Shown: positions 11,180 to 22,655 of the stretch, in pieces | Position numbering within the stretch: position 1 is the stretch's first letter | Layout of the letters: each line of letters opens with the position of its first letter | Assembly: GCF_020509005.1 (NCBI RefSeq) | Contig: NC_063020.1 | Span: 4,006,493-4,070,492, forward strand | Direction of reading: 5' to 3' | DNA: 64,000 bases | From: Fulvia fulva | Taxonomy: Eukaryota > Ascomycota > Dothideomycetes > Mycosphaerellales > Mycosphaerellaceae | Notes under the pieces: model-generated | Told to the model about the DNA's origin: nothing | Seen by the model: the letters and a program-made list of their open reading frames with translations, nothing else | The model's database searches: none | Position numbers and translations under genes: made by a program

Positions 11180-12144
11180 ATGTCGCTCCCAACATACGAA
11201 GAGGCGATCGCGTGCGCCCAGCCGGACGAGCTCAACATACAGCAGGAGGCCAACCAGGAGATCCAGCGAGAAAGGCGCCACGGCCTTGATGCCGAGCTAC
11301 AATCTATCATCGACGGCCGTAGTGCCAAAGCACGACTCTCTCAGATTGCCAACCTCTCTCCAAACGCGAAAAAACTGGCTGACATCATAACCTTTGTGAT
11401 CCTGACTAGCTACAAGCGTCCCCGATCAGGACCATTCTTTCAGACGTTCTGGTTTCTACCATGGCAGCTGTTGATGTCAAACCGGCACCTCGAGGTCATC
11501 TGCGATTGCCTGGAGGAAAGTGTAGAGATGAAGCAACCATGGATCTTTGAATCCCCGTGGCGCAAAGCCCATAGCCTGTTCTCGAGGCGTCACAGGCGCT
11601 TTGATTGGGACGGCACGAGAATTCTGTGTCCAGTCCCGATTGACAAGATCCACAATCCAACAAGGGAACTTGCAGTACCCATCGAGCCGACGATGGAGAA
11701 GTTGGTCCAGATGTATGTTGAAGTGAATGCCCGTGCACCAGCGTATGTAGTCACGTGTGGCTACGGACTAGGGTTGCATCTCTACTATTAGACACCTAGC
11801 GACCTACAACAAGATCAACCATCAATCTACAACTGATAATGTATCCTTTCACTTTTCGGGGTTCGAAGGAGATTCACGACTGACATCCTATACCACTGGA
11901 AGGTTCAGGGGAGGTTGTTGATCTGGATGCTTTGGCTAGGAGACTTTACATCGAGGTGTTTATCATGGTGCCGGCCATTGCTGAGACCAAGGAGCTTGCG
12001 TCGTTGATGAGTTTTATCCTCTTGGCGCATGGCGATAAGACGTTCCCGAAGGGACACTGCTGGTGGGAGGTTGCTGAGCAGGCAAGGGGGTTCTGTCGTG
12101 GATATCTTGGTGAGACGATGCGGATGTGGGATGATGGGAACTGA
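11180..12144 (+). CDS. hypothetical protein, exon structure unresolved
   Basis: An ATG at 11180 starts a 203-residue frame (MSLPTYEEAIACAQPDEL and onwards) ending at a TAG at 11789-11791. Its C-terminal third is rich in aromatic and basic residues (SPWRKAHSLFSRRHRRFDWDG). Further on, at about 11902-12144, another frame (EVVDLDALARRLYIEVF to MWDDGN) reads like a genuine C-terminus with a CTGAC branch-like site and AG acceptors just upstream (11879-11908). I suspect a spliced gene covering both, but the GTATGT donors at 11713 and 11743 do not give the right phase, so the junction is not settled. No domain recognised. If unspliced, the gene simply ends at 11791. Confidence 0.5.
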
Positions 12145-12313
12145 GGCTGAGACTACAGTTTGGCGCGCAAGTCAAGTCTCGTGATCGTGATCGTGATCAG
12201 CACCGCAAGATGGGTCCATCTCACACAGACTATGACCCTATACACAGGCTACAAGCATGCGATCCGCTGCGTTCATCTCGCAATAACGATGTCTTGCTCA
12301 TGCTCGTCCCAGC

Positions 12314-13176
12314 TCATGCCCTCGTCCAATCATATTGATCCTCAGCCGGCTCTTTCGCCATCTCAGCCAGTAGAGTGTTAGCAGTACACTTCGCGGGCTT
12401 TCCCCCATCCTCAAGCACCGGAATCCTCGCAAACCCATCTTCTCCCCAGACCGCCCAGATACTCCGATAGAACCTTTCACCACTCTGGACCATGTCATTC
12501 AACGTTATTCCTCGTGCCCGACCCTCTATGGTGATGTCATGCCAATGATAAAGCCCGCCATGATCGACCAGCGCTTCACTTAGTGGGGGCTGCGTGAAGA
12601 GCATCTTGCGCCACGATGCCTTAAAAAGAGTCATTAGTCTCCCGTAAAGTCGCGGTCGAAGGGTAACAAGTGACTTACCTCCGGTCGTTTGCCTGCTTTC
12701 AGTCTCATGAACAGCCCCTTCTTGTTGATGTACCGTTTCCACTCCGGGCCGTTCACGCCGAGGAATGGGTTTACGAGAATGCGGTACTCGGTCGAGTCCG
12801 TTGCCTCGCGTGCCCAGCGCACGTCGCCGCGCATCTCCCGTTCGTAGTAGTGATGCTGTGACTGGCAGTGCTCGATGTCTCTGCAGTTGGCACCGTAGAC
12901 GCCACGATCCTCGACGAGACTGAGCTGGAAGCTCGTGCAAGGGCGGAAGAAGAGTGCCTTTTGTAACGACGGCGAGTTCTAGCCACCTTCAGTCACAGTT
13001 CCCTTTATGTCAAGTGCGACGCTCACCTCGATGACGTTCTTCCAGGTGCGACAGACACGCTGGTTGAGGAGGATCTCGTTGAGTGGAAGGTTCAGGAGCA
13101 TAGTCTCGAGAAGTTCTGCGACGTCCATGGATCGGGCGGCAGCTACGTTTGCTGACTTGGGGGTGGTGGTAGCCAT
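12314..13176 (-). CDS. F-box-like protein, three exons
   Basis: Exons 13176-13027, 12978-12679 and 12619-12314 give 251 residues. Intron 1 (13026-12979, GTGAGC) falls after NVIE and intron 2 (12678-12620, GTAAGT) after KRPE. The N-terminus MATTTPKS is followed by an F-box-like motif MDVAELLETMLLNLPLNEI, then VCRTWKNVIE and SLQKALFFRP. The second half has YRILVNPFLG and the family hallmark ASWRKMLFTQPPL. It is a close paralog of the gene at 14258-15144 on the same strand. Probable Skp1-binding adaptor by fold; substrate unknown. No lesions. Reading this gene without splicing gives only unrelated frames, so the introns decide the model. Confidence 0.75.
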
Positions 13177-14257
13177 GATGTCGAGACTTGATGTGGATGT
13201 TAGCGACCTTTCTTGTGTGTTGTAAAGGACATGAAAGAGCAATTAGGAGTTCGAGGTTTTGTCGTTCGAAATCGAGTCCGTGCCCTCGAGAGAGCACAAA
13301 GTTGAGGGCATCGGGCGGCGCTAGTCATCCGCATAGACCAGGCACGTGCTACAGTCCTTCACTTACCATGCGCTAAGCCAAATCTCATGTTGGATGCCAG
13401 ACAGACTGGCCAAAGACAATATCGAAAGCCAATGTACATACAGCAGACATATTCGGCGAATGTATGAAGCCACAATAATGATCTTAGTGGGCAAGGGCTG
13501 AGAGTCTGTCCAAGTCTCACCTCGTAGTAGTCGTGTATAGAAAGTTAGGATCCCTAGCGAGATTGACGGCGGAGCTCTCGTCTTGGGTCTGGCTCGTGTC
13601 TTTATGTTCAAATTGATTGCTACAAGCGGATCCTTGCTGTCTTACAGTAGCATCAAAGAATTAGCACAATCGATCTCGTCGTAGCAATAGGCGCGCTGTA
13701 ACGCGGAGCCCGGAACAAAGTGCAGAAGAGCACCGAGACCGAGCGCCGGAGTCACGCATGCAGTGAATGGCCGACTTTTTCATCAAGCCTCCTTTTGCGC
13801 TGTTCGCTTACTCTGTTTCCATTCCATGCCATTCGGATCATCAGCTCAATCGCCTGGTCTCTGAGCTTGCACGGTCCAGCATCATGACCCCCAGGGGGCG
13901 GGTCCTCGCTGTTGGAGTCTTCCACAGTGGCTTGGATACGTTGTTTGACCCGGCATCGCTCCCGTTTGACCATCGCCAGCTTCACTCTTCCTATGTCTTG
14001 ATCCTCGATATCACGATCTGAGGCATGGATGAGCTGAATGCTCTGACTTTCTTCCAAAGTCTTTGCTCTGATCTGGCAATGGACTCTACTCTTGCCGACC
14101 TGAGGGGTAGCCCAATCATGGCAGGACTTGCTGGGTGCTGGTGTCGCTCACCTCCTCGCTGGTGTACGTGTCAGACACATCTTCGTTGCCAGAACCCTCC
14201 TTGTCTCCCTGATTCCCCAATCCGCCGGTGACGTTGGGTACGACAGGATCGTCCTCG
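13177..14257. other. intergenic between two F-box-like paralogs
   Basis: No gene supported. In 14257-14116, the minus strand has an acidic frame (GNQGDKEGSGNEDVSDTYT) in another phase directly after the stop of the upstream F-box-like gene, which may be a former C-terminal tail lost by frameshift. The frame at 14057-13752 is charged and motif-free. The first part is the promoter of the gene at 12314-13176. Confidence 0.35.
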
Positions 14258-15144
14258 CTAGCTCCATGATCCATCTGAGTTGACTCCTGGGTCCTCTTCT
14301 TCGTGACCACTGTCACCCTCCTCGTCAGCAATGGTGCTTTGGTCATCGACTTCCTCCTTCGGTTCTTTCTTGATCTCATCAATCATCACCTGTCCCGAGA
14401 CATCTGCAGGCATGTTAGCGCCTCCAAGTGGCAAAGCCGCGAATCCATCCTCTCCCCAGATCCTACGAAGGCCGTGCCCGAATTTACGAGCGTGTGATCG
14501 GGCATCGCCAAGGGTCAGGCCTTTTGGATTCTTCTTCGCTTGAAGAATGTGCCAATGCATCGTTTCGTCACCGCAGCTTCTGACAATGGCTTCGGCCAAT
14601 GGTGGCTGTGTAAGCAGCATCTTCCTCCATGATGCTTCTGGTCGTTCATACACGTCGCGATCGAATCTATGGTCCTCGCGTCTGATGTACCGGTGGCCGC
14701 CTGGCTCTGATGCACAAGACCGTAGGAATGGATTGACCAGAATGCGGTATAGGCTTTCGTCCGACAGAGACTGTGCCCAACGAGTGAAGCCGCTTTCGTC
14801 GTCTGTTGGCTTATGACCATCGCCGGTGTAACTTGGGCAATCCATATGCTTGCGGCATGGTAGTGGGTAGACACCACGAGTCTCGACCAAGCGCAGCTGA
14901 ATATCAGCACTAGGTCGAAAGAACAGTGCCTTCTGAATCTGCGGCGAGGTCTCAATGACATCTTTCCAGGTCTTGCAAACCTGCTGAACGAGGAGGATTT
15001 TTCGGAGCGGCAGCTGAAGTAGCATGTTCTCAACCAGCTCCGGCACGTCCATGAAGGCAGAAGCTGCAGCGGTGCTTGGCGTGTCCTGTTATGTGTCAGT
15101 ACTGCATATCGCGGGGAAAGGGGTGAGCATACTGTGGTGGCCAT
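14258..15144 (-). CDS. F-box-like protein, two exons
   Basis: Exon 1 is only 12 nt (15144-15133, MATT); intron 15132-15086 (GTATGC, branch-like CTGAC, ACAG) joins to exon 2 (15085-14258), giving 279 residues. The F-box-like part is MDVPELVENMLLQLPLRKI, VCKTWKDVIE, IQKALFFRP; later blocks are YRILVNPFLR and EASWRKMLLTQPPL. The C-terminus is acidic. It aligns through its length with the gene at 12314-13176, but both introns of that paralog are absent here, while this gene has a 5' intron the other lacks. No lesions seen. Same functional inference as its paralog. Confidence 0.75.
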
Positions 15145-15195
15145 TGCTGTAATCTGCGGTGAGTGTGATGTTGGTTGGCGGTGCGATCTTGAAGC

Positions 15196-15338
15196 GTGCT
15201 ATTGAATGGCGCCGCTGATTCGTGATGGTGATTGGTAACGTTGAGTGGTGATGCTGAGTGGTGCCGTTGAGTAGTAATCTTGAACGGTGCTGTTGGGTGG
15301 TGGTATCGAGTGGTGATATCGAGCAGTGGCGTCCAGTA
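15196..15338. repeat. 13-bp minisatellite, about 11 units
   Basis: Eleven consecutive degenerate 13-mers (consensus GTGRTNTTGAGTG) can be laid out from 15196 to 15338, for example GTAACGTTGAGTG, GTGATGCTGAGTG and GTGCCGTTGAGTA. The array lies 52 bp upstream of the F-box-like start at 15144, in its promoter. Confidence 0.7.
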
Positions 15339-15841
15339 GTAACCTGACGCATTAATTTGAACCGCAACGTGAGTAGAGGTGTCTCATGGAAGGGGTTCTA
15401 GAAATCGCGTGTGCTGCTTCCTGCGTCCTGTAACGTTTCAGTACTGCACAGAGTAGGGAAAGAAGCTAGCGTACTGCAGTAGCTATTGTGTGAGTCCTGT
15501 CGAAAGCTGTGGTTGATGTCGAGGCGGTGTTGACTCGTGATGTCGATAGGGGTGCGTGACGATGTGTGATGTTGTTAGAGAGCGTGAGATAGCTCATGCA
15601 GCAGGATGAGCTTGACTGGCGTAGGATGTGAGCATGTGAGAGCAGCATAGTGAGGTTCAAGTGAAGCTTCGGCCATTGGTTGCCGTGGACCCGTAGCGCA
15701 TTGAGGTAGACCCTTGTTCCTCATGACTTCTGAATATGAGCAATGAACCTCCCGGCTTTCTACCGACCCTCTTGCTCTTTTGCGAGCTGTAACGCCGAAC
15801 CAACGCCTTCGCTACCAAATCGACATGAGCTGACAAACTCC
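15339..15841. other. intergenic, with duplicated gene start
   Basis: Contains a diverged second copy (about 15413-15500) of the exon 1, intron 1 and exon 2 junction region of the F-box-like gene. No intact gene. The right part is the 3' flank of FEN1, which ends at 15842 on the minus strand. Confidence 0.4.
15413..15500 (-). pseudogene. relic duplicate of the F-box-like 5' end
   Basis: The block around CAGTACTGCA at 15438 matches, with scattered changes, the region around 15098-15150 that carries the start codon, short first intron and acceptor of the gene at 14258-15144. Shared words include CAGTACTGCA and GGGAAAG, in the same order and spacing. The remainder of the gene is not duplicated, so this is either a relic paralog or a local tandem duplication separated by the minisatellite. 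Confidence 0.45.
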
Positions 15842-17075
15842 CTACGAGTTCATCTTCGGCTTCGCCTTTGCCTCCTTCTTCGCCTTATCAGCTTCCTTCT
15901 TCTGCTTCTTCGCATTGGCCAGCTTCTCCTCGTTCTTCCGCTTCAAGCTTGCCTTCTCCTCCACAGTCTTCTCCTTGACCTTGAAGAATCCCTCCAGTCG
16001 TGCCTGCTGGCTTGACTTCATGTTCTTCGACAGTCTTGCAGCCCCACTCCTGACACGGTCTTCTGAGAAGCCTTTCTCCTCCACCAAGAACTTGACCAGA
16101 CCCTCAACATCGGGGCTCTCCCACTTGAAGTCGCACTCTGGGTCGTCTGCCTTGCGGACGTCTGGCTCGAGGAAGAGTGCGCGTGCGTCGGCGAATGGCC
16201 AGTCTTCGGGGAGAGTGAACTTGCTGCCCTTTTTGATCTCCTCAACTACATTCTCCAGCGTCTTGTGCTTCTTGATGAGCTCCAGGGCTACTTTCGGACC
16301 AATGCCCTTCACAGGATCCAGGTAATCACATCCCAGCAGAATGCATAGATCAATGAACTGATTCCGATCCATCTCCAAACCCTCCAACACCCGGTCAAGG
16401 AAGATCTCTTGAATAGGCTCCTTTCTCTGCTCCGAGAACGTCAAATGCCTCAGCAGCACCGGCGAATCGAAGGTAAGCGTATCCATATCCTCACTCGCCG
16501 CCGCATACACCTTCCCCCCTCTTGCCAATACCGCACACTGTGCCTCTGCCTCAGTCGGCGCAATAATGAACGGCACACCCATCAACTTCAACAACCTCTG
16601 CGCCTCCGCATTATGCTCCCGTGTAACCCTCACAGTCCTCCGACTAAACTTCTCCACCTCCTCCGCCGTTCCCGTCTCTTTAGCCTCCTCATGATTCTCC
16701 TGAGCCTCACTCTTGCGCTGGAACCGCTTCGCCAGCTCGCCGGACTTGAGCTTTGGTGGGGCGCCATCGAAGACGTAGAGGGGCTTGATGCCGTTGTCGA
16801 CGATGCGGAGGGTGCGGTAGAACATTCCCATGAGGTGGGAGGTTGTTTCGCCGGTGTCGGACATGAGTTGTTCGCCGTTGGAGCGGACGGCGACGAGGAA
16901 GGAGTAGAGGGACATGGAGGCGTCGATGGCGACTTTGCGGCCGAATTGGTTTTTGATTTCGCCTTCTTTTATGGCGTCGGGGCAGTTGTCTTTGATGACT
17001 TGGGCGAGGTCTGGGAGGGTTAGTGGGTGTATGCTGGGGTCTATCCGGAGTGTTTGACGTACGTTTGATACCCAT
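15842..17075 (-). CDS. FEN1: flap endonuclease 1
   Basis: Exon 1 (17075-17063, MGIK plus one base) and exon 2 (17010-15842) give 393 residues, the normal FEN1 size; the 52-bp intron starts GTACGT. Choosing this start gives the invariant MGIK N-terminus needed for catalysis, whereas the longest unspliced frame does not. Metal-binding acidic residues are present: [35 protein letters not shown] and LGCDYLDP followed by the helix-hairpin-helix GIGPKVAL. The C-terminus has a PCNA-interacting box QARLEGFF and a lysine-rich tail. FEN1 removes 5' flaps during Okazaki fragment maturation and long-patch base excision repair. Divergent neighbour of glutaryl-CoA dehydrogenase; an MCB-like ACGCGC lies upstream at 17188. 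Intact. Confidence 0.95.
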
Positions 17076-17752
17076 CTTGGCGGTAATCTGTTCGTTGTTG
17101 TGCTGGTTGCGAGAGATGATGGCATTGATGTGAAGGGAAAGAGTATCGCGGACATGGGCACGCGAAGTCGCGTACATGTAAAGAGCGACGCGCTCTACGT
17201 CACGGAGAGGAGTGCCTAAGGCATCAATATGTTGCTGAACCAGGCTCTTTTGCTACAGACTATTCTGGTCATTTTCGATATCACTATTCTTCATCAAACA
17301 GGCGAGTCGACCATGCCTCGTCTCTGTACTATCAACCATTTTCTCGACAATACCGCGGTCCACCGTCCTCTTCCTCAATAGCCTTGGCATCGGATCCGAC
17401 CTTGCCGGCTGTACCAACTGACGGCCGTCTTCAGCTCGAGGGTCATATGTACTGGGTCCGATAGACAGTTTCATGGCAGTGCATCGTCAACCTCCCTGTT
17501 GTGTAATGTAGCTGCTGTCTTATCACACATGCTCAAGACATGCAAAGTTCTCCTCGACCTTCCTCTTCAAGACCCCAGGTTCGGCGGCAGCGATCACATT
17601 CGCCGAGGCAAGTCTTCTCGGCTGCCGGCTGGCTGGCCTGCATCCAAACATTGACGTCTAGATCTGCAGCAGAATATATACAGGCGAGACCGATCCTCTG
17701 CCATTACACAAAGTCTAAGTGGATTTCCTCCCTTCTATGACATCCCATAATC
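17076..17752. promoter_or_regulatory. shared divergent promoter, FEN1 and glutaryl-CoA dehydrogenase
   Basis: These 677 bp separate two divergent starts. Near FEN1 lies ACGCGC (17188-17193), one base from an MluI cell-cycle box. Near the dehydrogenase is a TATA-like ATATATACAG at about 17675. No additional gene is supported. Confidence 0.45.
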
Positions 17753-19141
17753 ATGTTCAGATCTGTCACATCCCGCGCTGCAAGGCAGCTCACGAAGCCC
17801 AGCTACACAGCTGTCCGTAATGCCTCCGGAACGGCGAACAAGTTCGATTGGCAAGACCCATTGGGCGCGAGCAACCTCTTTACGGAGGAGGAGCTAGCGA
17901 TCTCAGAAACGGCAGAGCAGTACTGTCAGGAGAGGATGTTGCCTAGGGTACTTGGTGTGCGAGCCTCAGACCCTGAACACCAGCTATTGCACTAACATAG
18001 ACACCACAGAGGCCTTCCGCAATGAAGAATACGATCGTCAAATCCTCACCGAGATGGGAGAGCTAGGACTCCTCGGCGCCACGATCAAAGGCTACGGGTG
18101 CGCTGGCGTGTCCTCCGTAGCCTCTGGCCTGATCACACGAGCAGTCGAACGCGTCGACTCCGGCTACCGATCCGGTATGTCGGTGCAGTCGTCCCTCGCA
18201 ATGGGCGGCATCGAAGAGTTCGGCACAGAGGAGCAGAAAGAGAAGTTCCTACCCGGCATGGCACAGGGAAAGATCTTGGGATGCTTTGGACTTACAGAGC
18301 CGAATCACGGAAGCGATCCAGGCAGTATGGAGAGTGTTGCAAAGCCACACCTGACGAAGGAGGGATACTACAGCTTGAGTGGGAGTAAGACGTGGATTAC
18401 GAACAGTCCTATTGCGGATGTGATGTTGGTGTGGGCGAAGTTGCAAGAGACGGGCAAGATTCGTGGGTTCTTGGTTGAGAGGAAGAATGCGCCGCCTGGC
18501 ACGATCGAAACACCGGTGCTGAAGAACAAGAATGGACTACGAGCATCGATCACTGGTATGATCCAACTGGACGATTACCCCGTGCCAAAGGAGATGATGT
18601 TCCCTGATGTCGAGGGTCTCCGAGGACCATTCTCGTGTCTGAACAGTGCTCGGTATGGTATTGCTTGGGGTGTCATGGGAGCGCTGGAAGATGCTATTGC
18701 GAGGGCGAGGGAGTATGCTCTGGAGAGGAAGCAGTTCAAGAACAACCCTATTGCGAAGTACCAGCTTGTGCAGAAGAAGCTGGCGGATGCCACAACGGAT
18801 GCGGCGTATGGTATCCTCGCAGCATACCAGGTTGGCCGCCTGAAGGATGAGGGTAAAGCTGCGCCAGAGATGATCTCGATGATCAAGCGACAGAATTGCG
18901 ATCGTGCACTCATTGGAGCGAGGAATCTGCAGGAGATCTTTGGTGGCAACGCAGCGAGTGATGAGTACCATATTGGACGACATGTGTCGAACTTGTTCGT
19001 CACGCAGACATACGAGGGGCAGAGTGATATTCACTGTAAGTTGACACTATATGTCGAGGATGTTGCACACGTGAGGCTGACTTTGATCGTGCAGCACTTA
19101 TCCTAGGACGGGCCATTACGGGCATTCAGGCCTTTGTTTGA
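17753..19141 (+). CDS. glutaryl-CoA dehydrogenase, mitochondrial
   Basis: Three exons: 17753-17954, 18010-19035 and 19095-19141, 424 residues. Intron 1 (GTGTGC, branch CACTAAC) joins MLPRVL to EAFRNEEYDR; intron 2 (GTAAGT) leads to LILGRAITGIQAFV. The basic N-terminus MFRSVTSRAARQL looks like a mitochondrial presequence. The acyl-CoA dehydrogenase fold is clear: FGLTEPNHGSDPGSM (substrate and FAD loop), YSLSGSKTWITNSP, LNSARYGIAWG, ARNLQEIFGGNAASDEYHIGR and the catalytic Glu in VTQTYEGQSDIH. The EPNHGSDP form and TYEG motif point to glutaryl-CoA dehydrogenase, which oxidises and decarboxylates glutaryl-CoA in lysine and tryptophan breakdown. Another acyl-CoA dehydrogenase subclass is possible but less likely. 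Intact. Confidence 0.9.
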
Positions 19142-19761
19142 AGCCCTGGTGAACCTTCTCCAGTGCATGTTTGAGGCCGGCCGGGGATTTCGTCATCGAG
19201 AGGCACTGTGGCGTTCGTGAAGAGGACAATGTACATGTTGTATATCAGACATCAAGAGTGGCGGATGAGGCTGTGAGGCATAGAACTACACATAACAACA
19301 GGATTGATCACATGTGTATGGCGGCTCGTTTGGGCATCAGCTACTTGCCGCGCGCGAGCACACAGCCCAAAGTGAGGAATGAAGCCTGCAGGGCGAAGGC
19401 TGAATAATTAGAACATTCGTGGCATTCGGAACCGCCTCTCGCCTTCTCTTGAGACTCTCGTGCTTCTATACCACGACGTCCACCTTCCAGTATGCACTAG
19501 TGAATAGTTGAGTGAGATTGTTCACGAGACAGTGTTCCTTACAAAGGCGCTGTGATCGACGCCTCATTCGGGCTCCACTTTACATAAAGGGCGCTAGCGA
19601 CCCTTGTCCCGCTTGCCGACGACTCAAGTTGCAGACTTGCACCTCTTTACAACATCTTCCCACCAAACCACACACACGCAGACACACCCCACACCACCAC
19701 CAACCTGACACGCAAAACAACATCAACACCACACACATAACCGCACACACCCACGCTCACC
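19142..19761. other. intergenic, promoter of the E2 gene
   Basis: No gene supported. The last 120 bp before the E2 start are a CA-rich, G-poor tract (ACACACC and CACCACCACC type), typical of a 5' leader of a strongly expressed fungal gene. Confidence 0.45.
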
Positions 19762-20522
<761 letters not shown>

Positions 20523-21109
20523 ATTCGGTGAAGTGGGAGATGGAAAAGTAGATGATACGACCGAGGCGATGGCATGATCAGATCCCGGAGGGACATGGGC
20601 ATTTACCACACTACTATCATGGAGCTTCGAGGGATGCTATTTTGTGCTGCGGATGGATGGGAGGCTCGAGTCGAAATATGGCAAGGTCTTCCAACTGTTC
20701 CGCGCTCACTGCGTTCGCGCGGGTAATGGCTAGCTCAGGCGGGCATGTTTACGAAGCAACGGATGGTGAGAGAGGAAGCTGCATCATATAGGTGTTCGGG
20801 AGTGAATGCTTATGATAATTGCTTTCTTGGTGCGTGTCTCAATCTCTCTTTCCTCGTGCTGATCAACGGCATGCGGTCGTGGCTTCTTGATCTTGTTGTC
20901 TTCGGCTCAAGCCGAAGATGCCTTTCGTTGCTGTCACGCGTGCGTGAAGCCCTCTCTTTCCTTCACTTCCCTTTTTTCCTTCTCAATAACTTCACCAACA
21001 TCGTCTGACCTTTTTCGCCTTGACATTATCAGCACCGACATGGCATAAACCATTCTTTCGTCTCAATCTCAGCATCAACATCGCACAGACCACAGCACAC
21101 CACACCACG
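20523..21109. other. intergenic
   Basis: No gene supported. A pyrimidine-rich tract with CTTCACTTCC and CTCAATAAC near 20960-21000 is probably part of the promoter of the F-box-like gene starting at 21110. Confidence 0.4.
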
Positions 21110-21838
21110 ATGGCGCCCTCACTTGGTGATCAGACTGCACAGCAGGAACCACAGCAGATACCACAGCAGACGGCCAACATGGTGAGTACCCACCAGCTTG
21201 ACCAAACGGCACTCACTAACAGCAGCGAAACAAGTACGCCGCCGCTCATGCAGTTTTCTACACCACCGAGTTGCTTGAGCAGATCCTCCTCGAGCTACCG
21301 ATGAAGGATCTCCTCCTCGACCAGCGTGTGAGTAAGATGTGGAAGGAATGTATCGACAAGTCGACCAAGTTGCAGAAGGCACTGTTCTTCGTGGCGGATG
21401 GTGGGCCTGTGCCTGAGGTTCAAGGTGGAGAGTTTTCGAAGGAGGGAGTTTTTTTGGTTTGTTTTCAAAACCGAGCAATCCGTCGAAGGGGGCAACGTTC
21501 CTTCATGGCGACTGCCAGCGCTCAGGATGTGGACCGACTAGACATGCAAGCAAGGGAAATCGACGCAAGGCGTTTCAACTTGAAGGACACACGTGTCAAC
21601 CCATTGCATTGCTGGTCTAGCAATTCGGCATTGACGAGTTGGCATGGCACGTCAAGATTGGTCGAGCAAATGTGCCTCCTGGGACTCCAATATTTCGAGA
21701 CGAAGCGTCGTGGAGACGCATGGTCTTGTGTCAGCCGCCGTTACCACCGTTCCGATCGCCAAAGGGGGAGGAGCTGGCCGAGGCTTGGCAGGTGTACGCA
21801 GGTACTGCGAAGCCGACGAGTAGGCATAGAATACCGGT
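21110..21838 (+). pseudogene. F-box-like gene, frameshifted and truncated by a repeat
   Basis: Exon 1 (21110-21181) encodes a Gln-rich start MAPSLGDQTAQQEPQQ; an intron of 41 or 44 bp (GTGAGT) leads to YTTELLEQILLELPMKDLLL, VSKMWKECIDKST and LQKALFF, the family F-box-like motif. After about 21600 the family hallmark EASWRRMVLCQPPL appears in a different frame, so there is a frameshift or unrecognised intron between; a TAG in that frame at 21618 bounds it. The last codons run straight into an AT-rich degenerate repeat starting at 21836, which replaces the C-terminus. This is the proximal boundary of the first AT-rich block. Probably non-functional. Confidence 0.65.
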
Positions 21839-22065
21839 GAAATACTCCCATGTCCCTCATTATGTCGGAAAATACCGCCGTGTTACTTTATTATAAAAGC
21901 GTACTGCTATGTCCCTTTATTGTGTTAAGAAAGTACTCCTATAACTCTTATTTTGTTGAAAAATACTACTATAACCCTAGTATATTTCTAAACTCGCTGA
22001 TTTTAGGTATTTTTAAAATATCTTTCTTCTGTAGTTATATAATCTATATAGTTATAACGAAACAT
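21836..22065. repeat. degenerate minisatellite at AT-rich block edge (copy 1)
   Basis: Begins GGTGAAATACTCC and consists of about five diverged units of 28-33 bp with a core like AATACTCCTATGTCCCTTATTG. The same sequence, with the same first 15 bases and unit order, starts at 52431 at the edge of the second AT-rich block. It is not part of the adjacent LINE, whose GATA-type tail begins right after it. Confidence 0.65.
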
Positions 22066-22290
22066 ATATAGATAGATAGATATTTCATTTAAGCTATTAT
22101 AGTACCCTTTGGCCTATATAGCTATACTATCTTGTTTTTATATATATAGAGGGGAAACCGTATTAGTAAAAACCCCTCCTCCTTCCCGCCTATCTTTTCC
22201 CCCTCGTTATCGTCTTAGATTTCCCTTATTAAGGGTACGCTAGTATTATAGGCCTACCCTAATAACTACCCTATCTATTACGAGTATAGG
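22066..22290 (-). mobile_element. 5'-truncated LINE copy, 3' end only
   Basis: Begins with the reversed 3' tail (GATAGATAGATATTT) and then matches the 3' end of the neighbouring longer LINE for about 210 bp (blocks AAGCTATTATAGTACCCTTT, GGGGAAACCG, AAAACCCCTCCTCC). Similarity ends near CTACCCTATCTA. A short 3' fragment with the tail is the expected product of incomplete target-primed reverse transcription. RIP-type changes relative to the other copy are visible. Confidence 0.65.
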
Positions 22291-22655
22291 TTAGTAGGTA
22301 TATCGTACGGTACTAAGACTAACTTAGTATATACTAAGCTAGTCGAGACAATAGTACGGCAATACTACCGAGACACCGTACGAATAGTAGGAGCGACTTA
22401 GAGGACCTAAAGTCGCTTAGCTAGTTAGTACGAGACTGTCGGAGGAACTACCGTCGTAGGATAAGATATAGATAAAACCGATAAGGCGTAGTAAAACAGA
22501 ACTAGGACTAGAGTAATATCCCTCTATATAGGTATAAGAGACGTAGTCTCTATACCGATAGTAGAGACACCTTTAGTACTAAATACTATTCTACTATATA
22601 CCTTCGTATACTATATTAGTCCTTCCTCCTTCCCTATTACGTGTCCTAACTTCCG
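22291..22655. other. AT-rich, unclassified
   Basis: TA-rich, CpA/TpG-poor DNA between two LINE 3' ends. I could not assign it to any of the elements in the window, and no frame is open. It is probably old RIP-mutated repeat. Confidence 0.4.

Noticed and set aside
15196..15338. CRISPR-like spaced repeats
   Set aside because: Units are 13 bp with no spacers and the genome is eukaryotic; this is a minisatellite.
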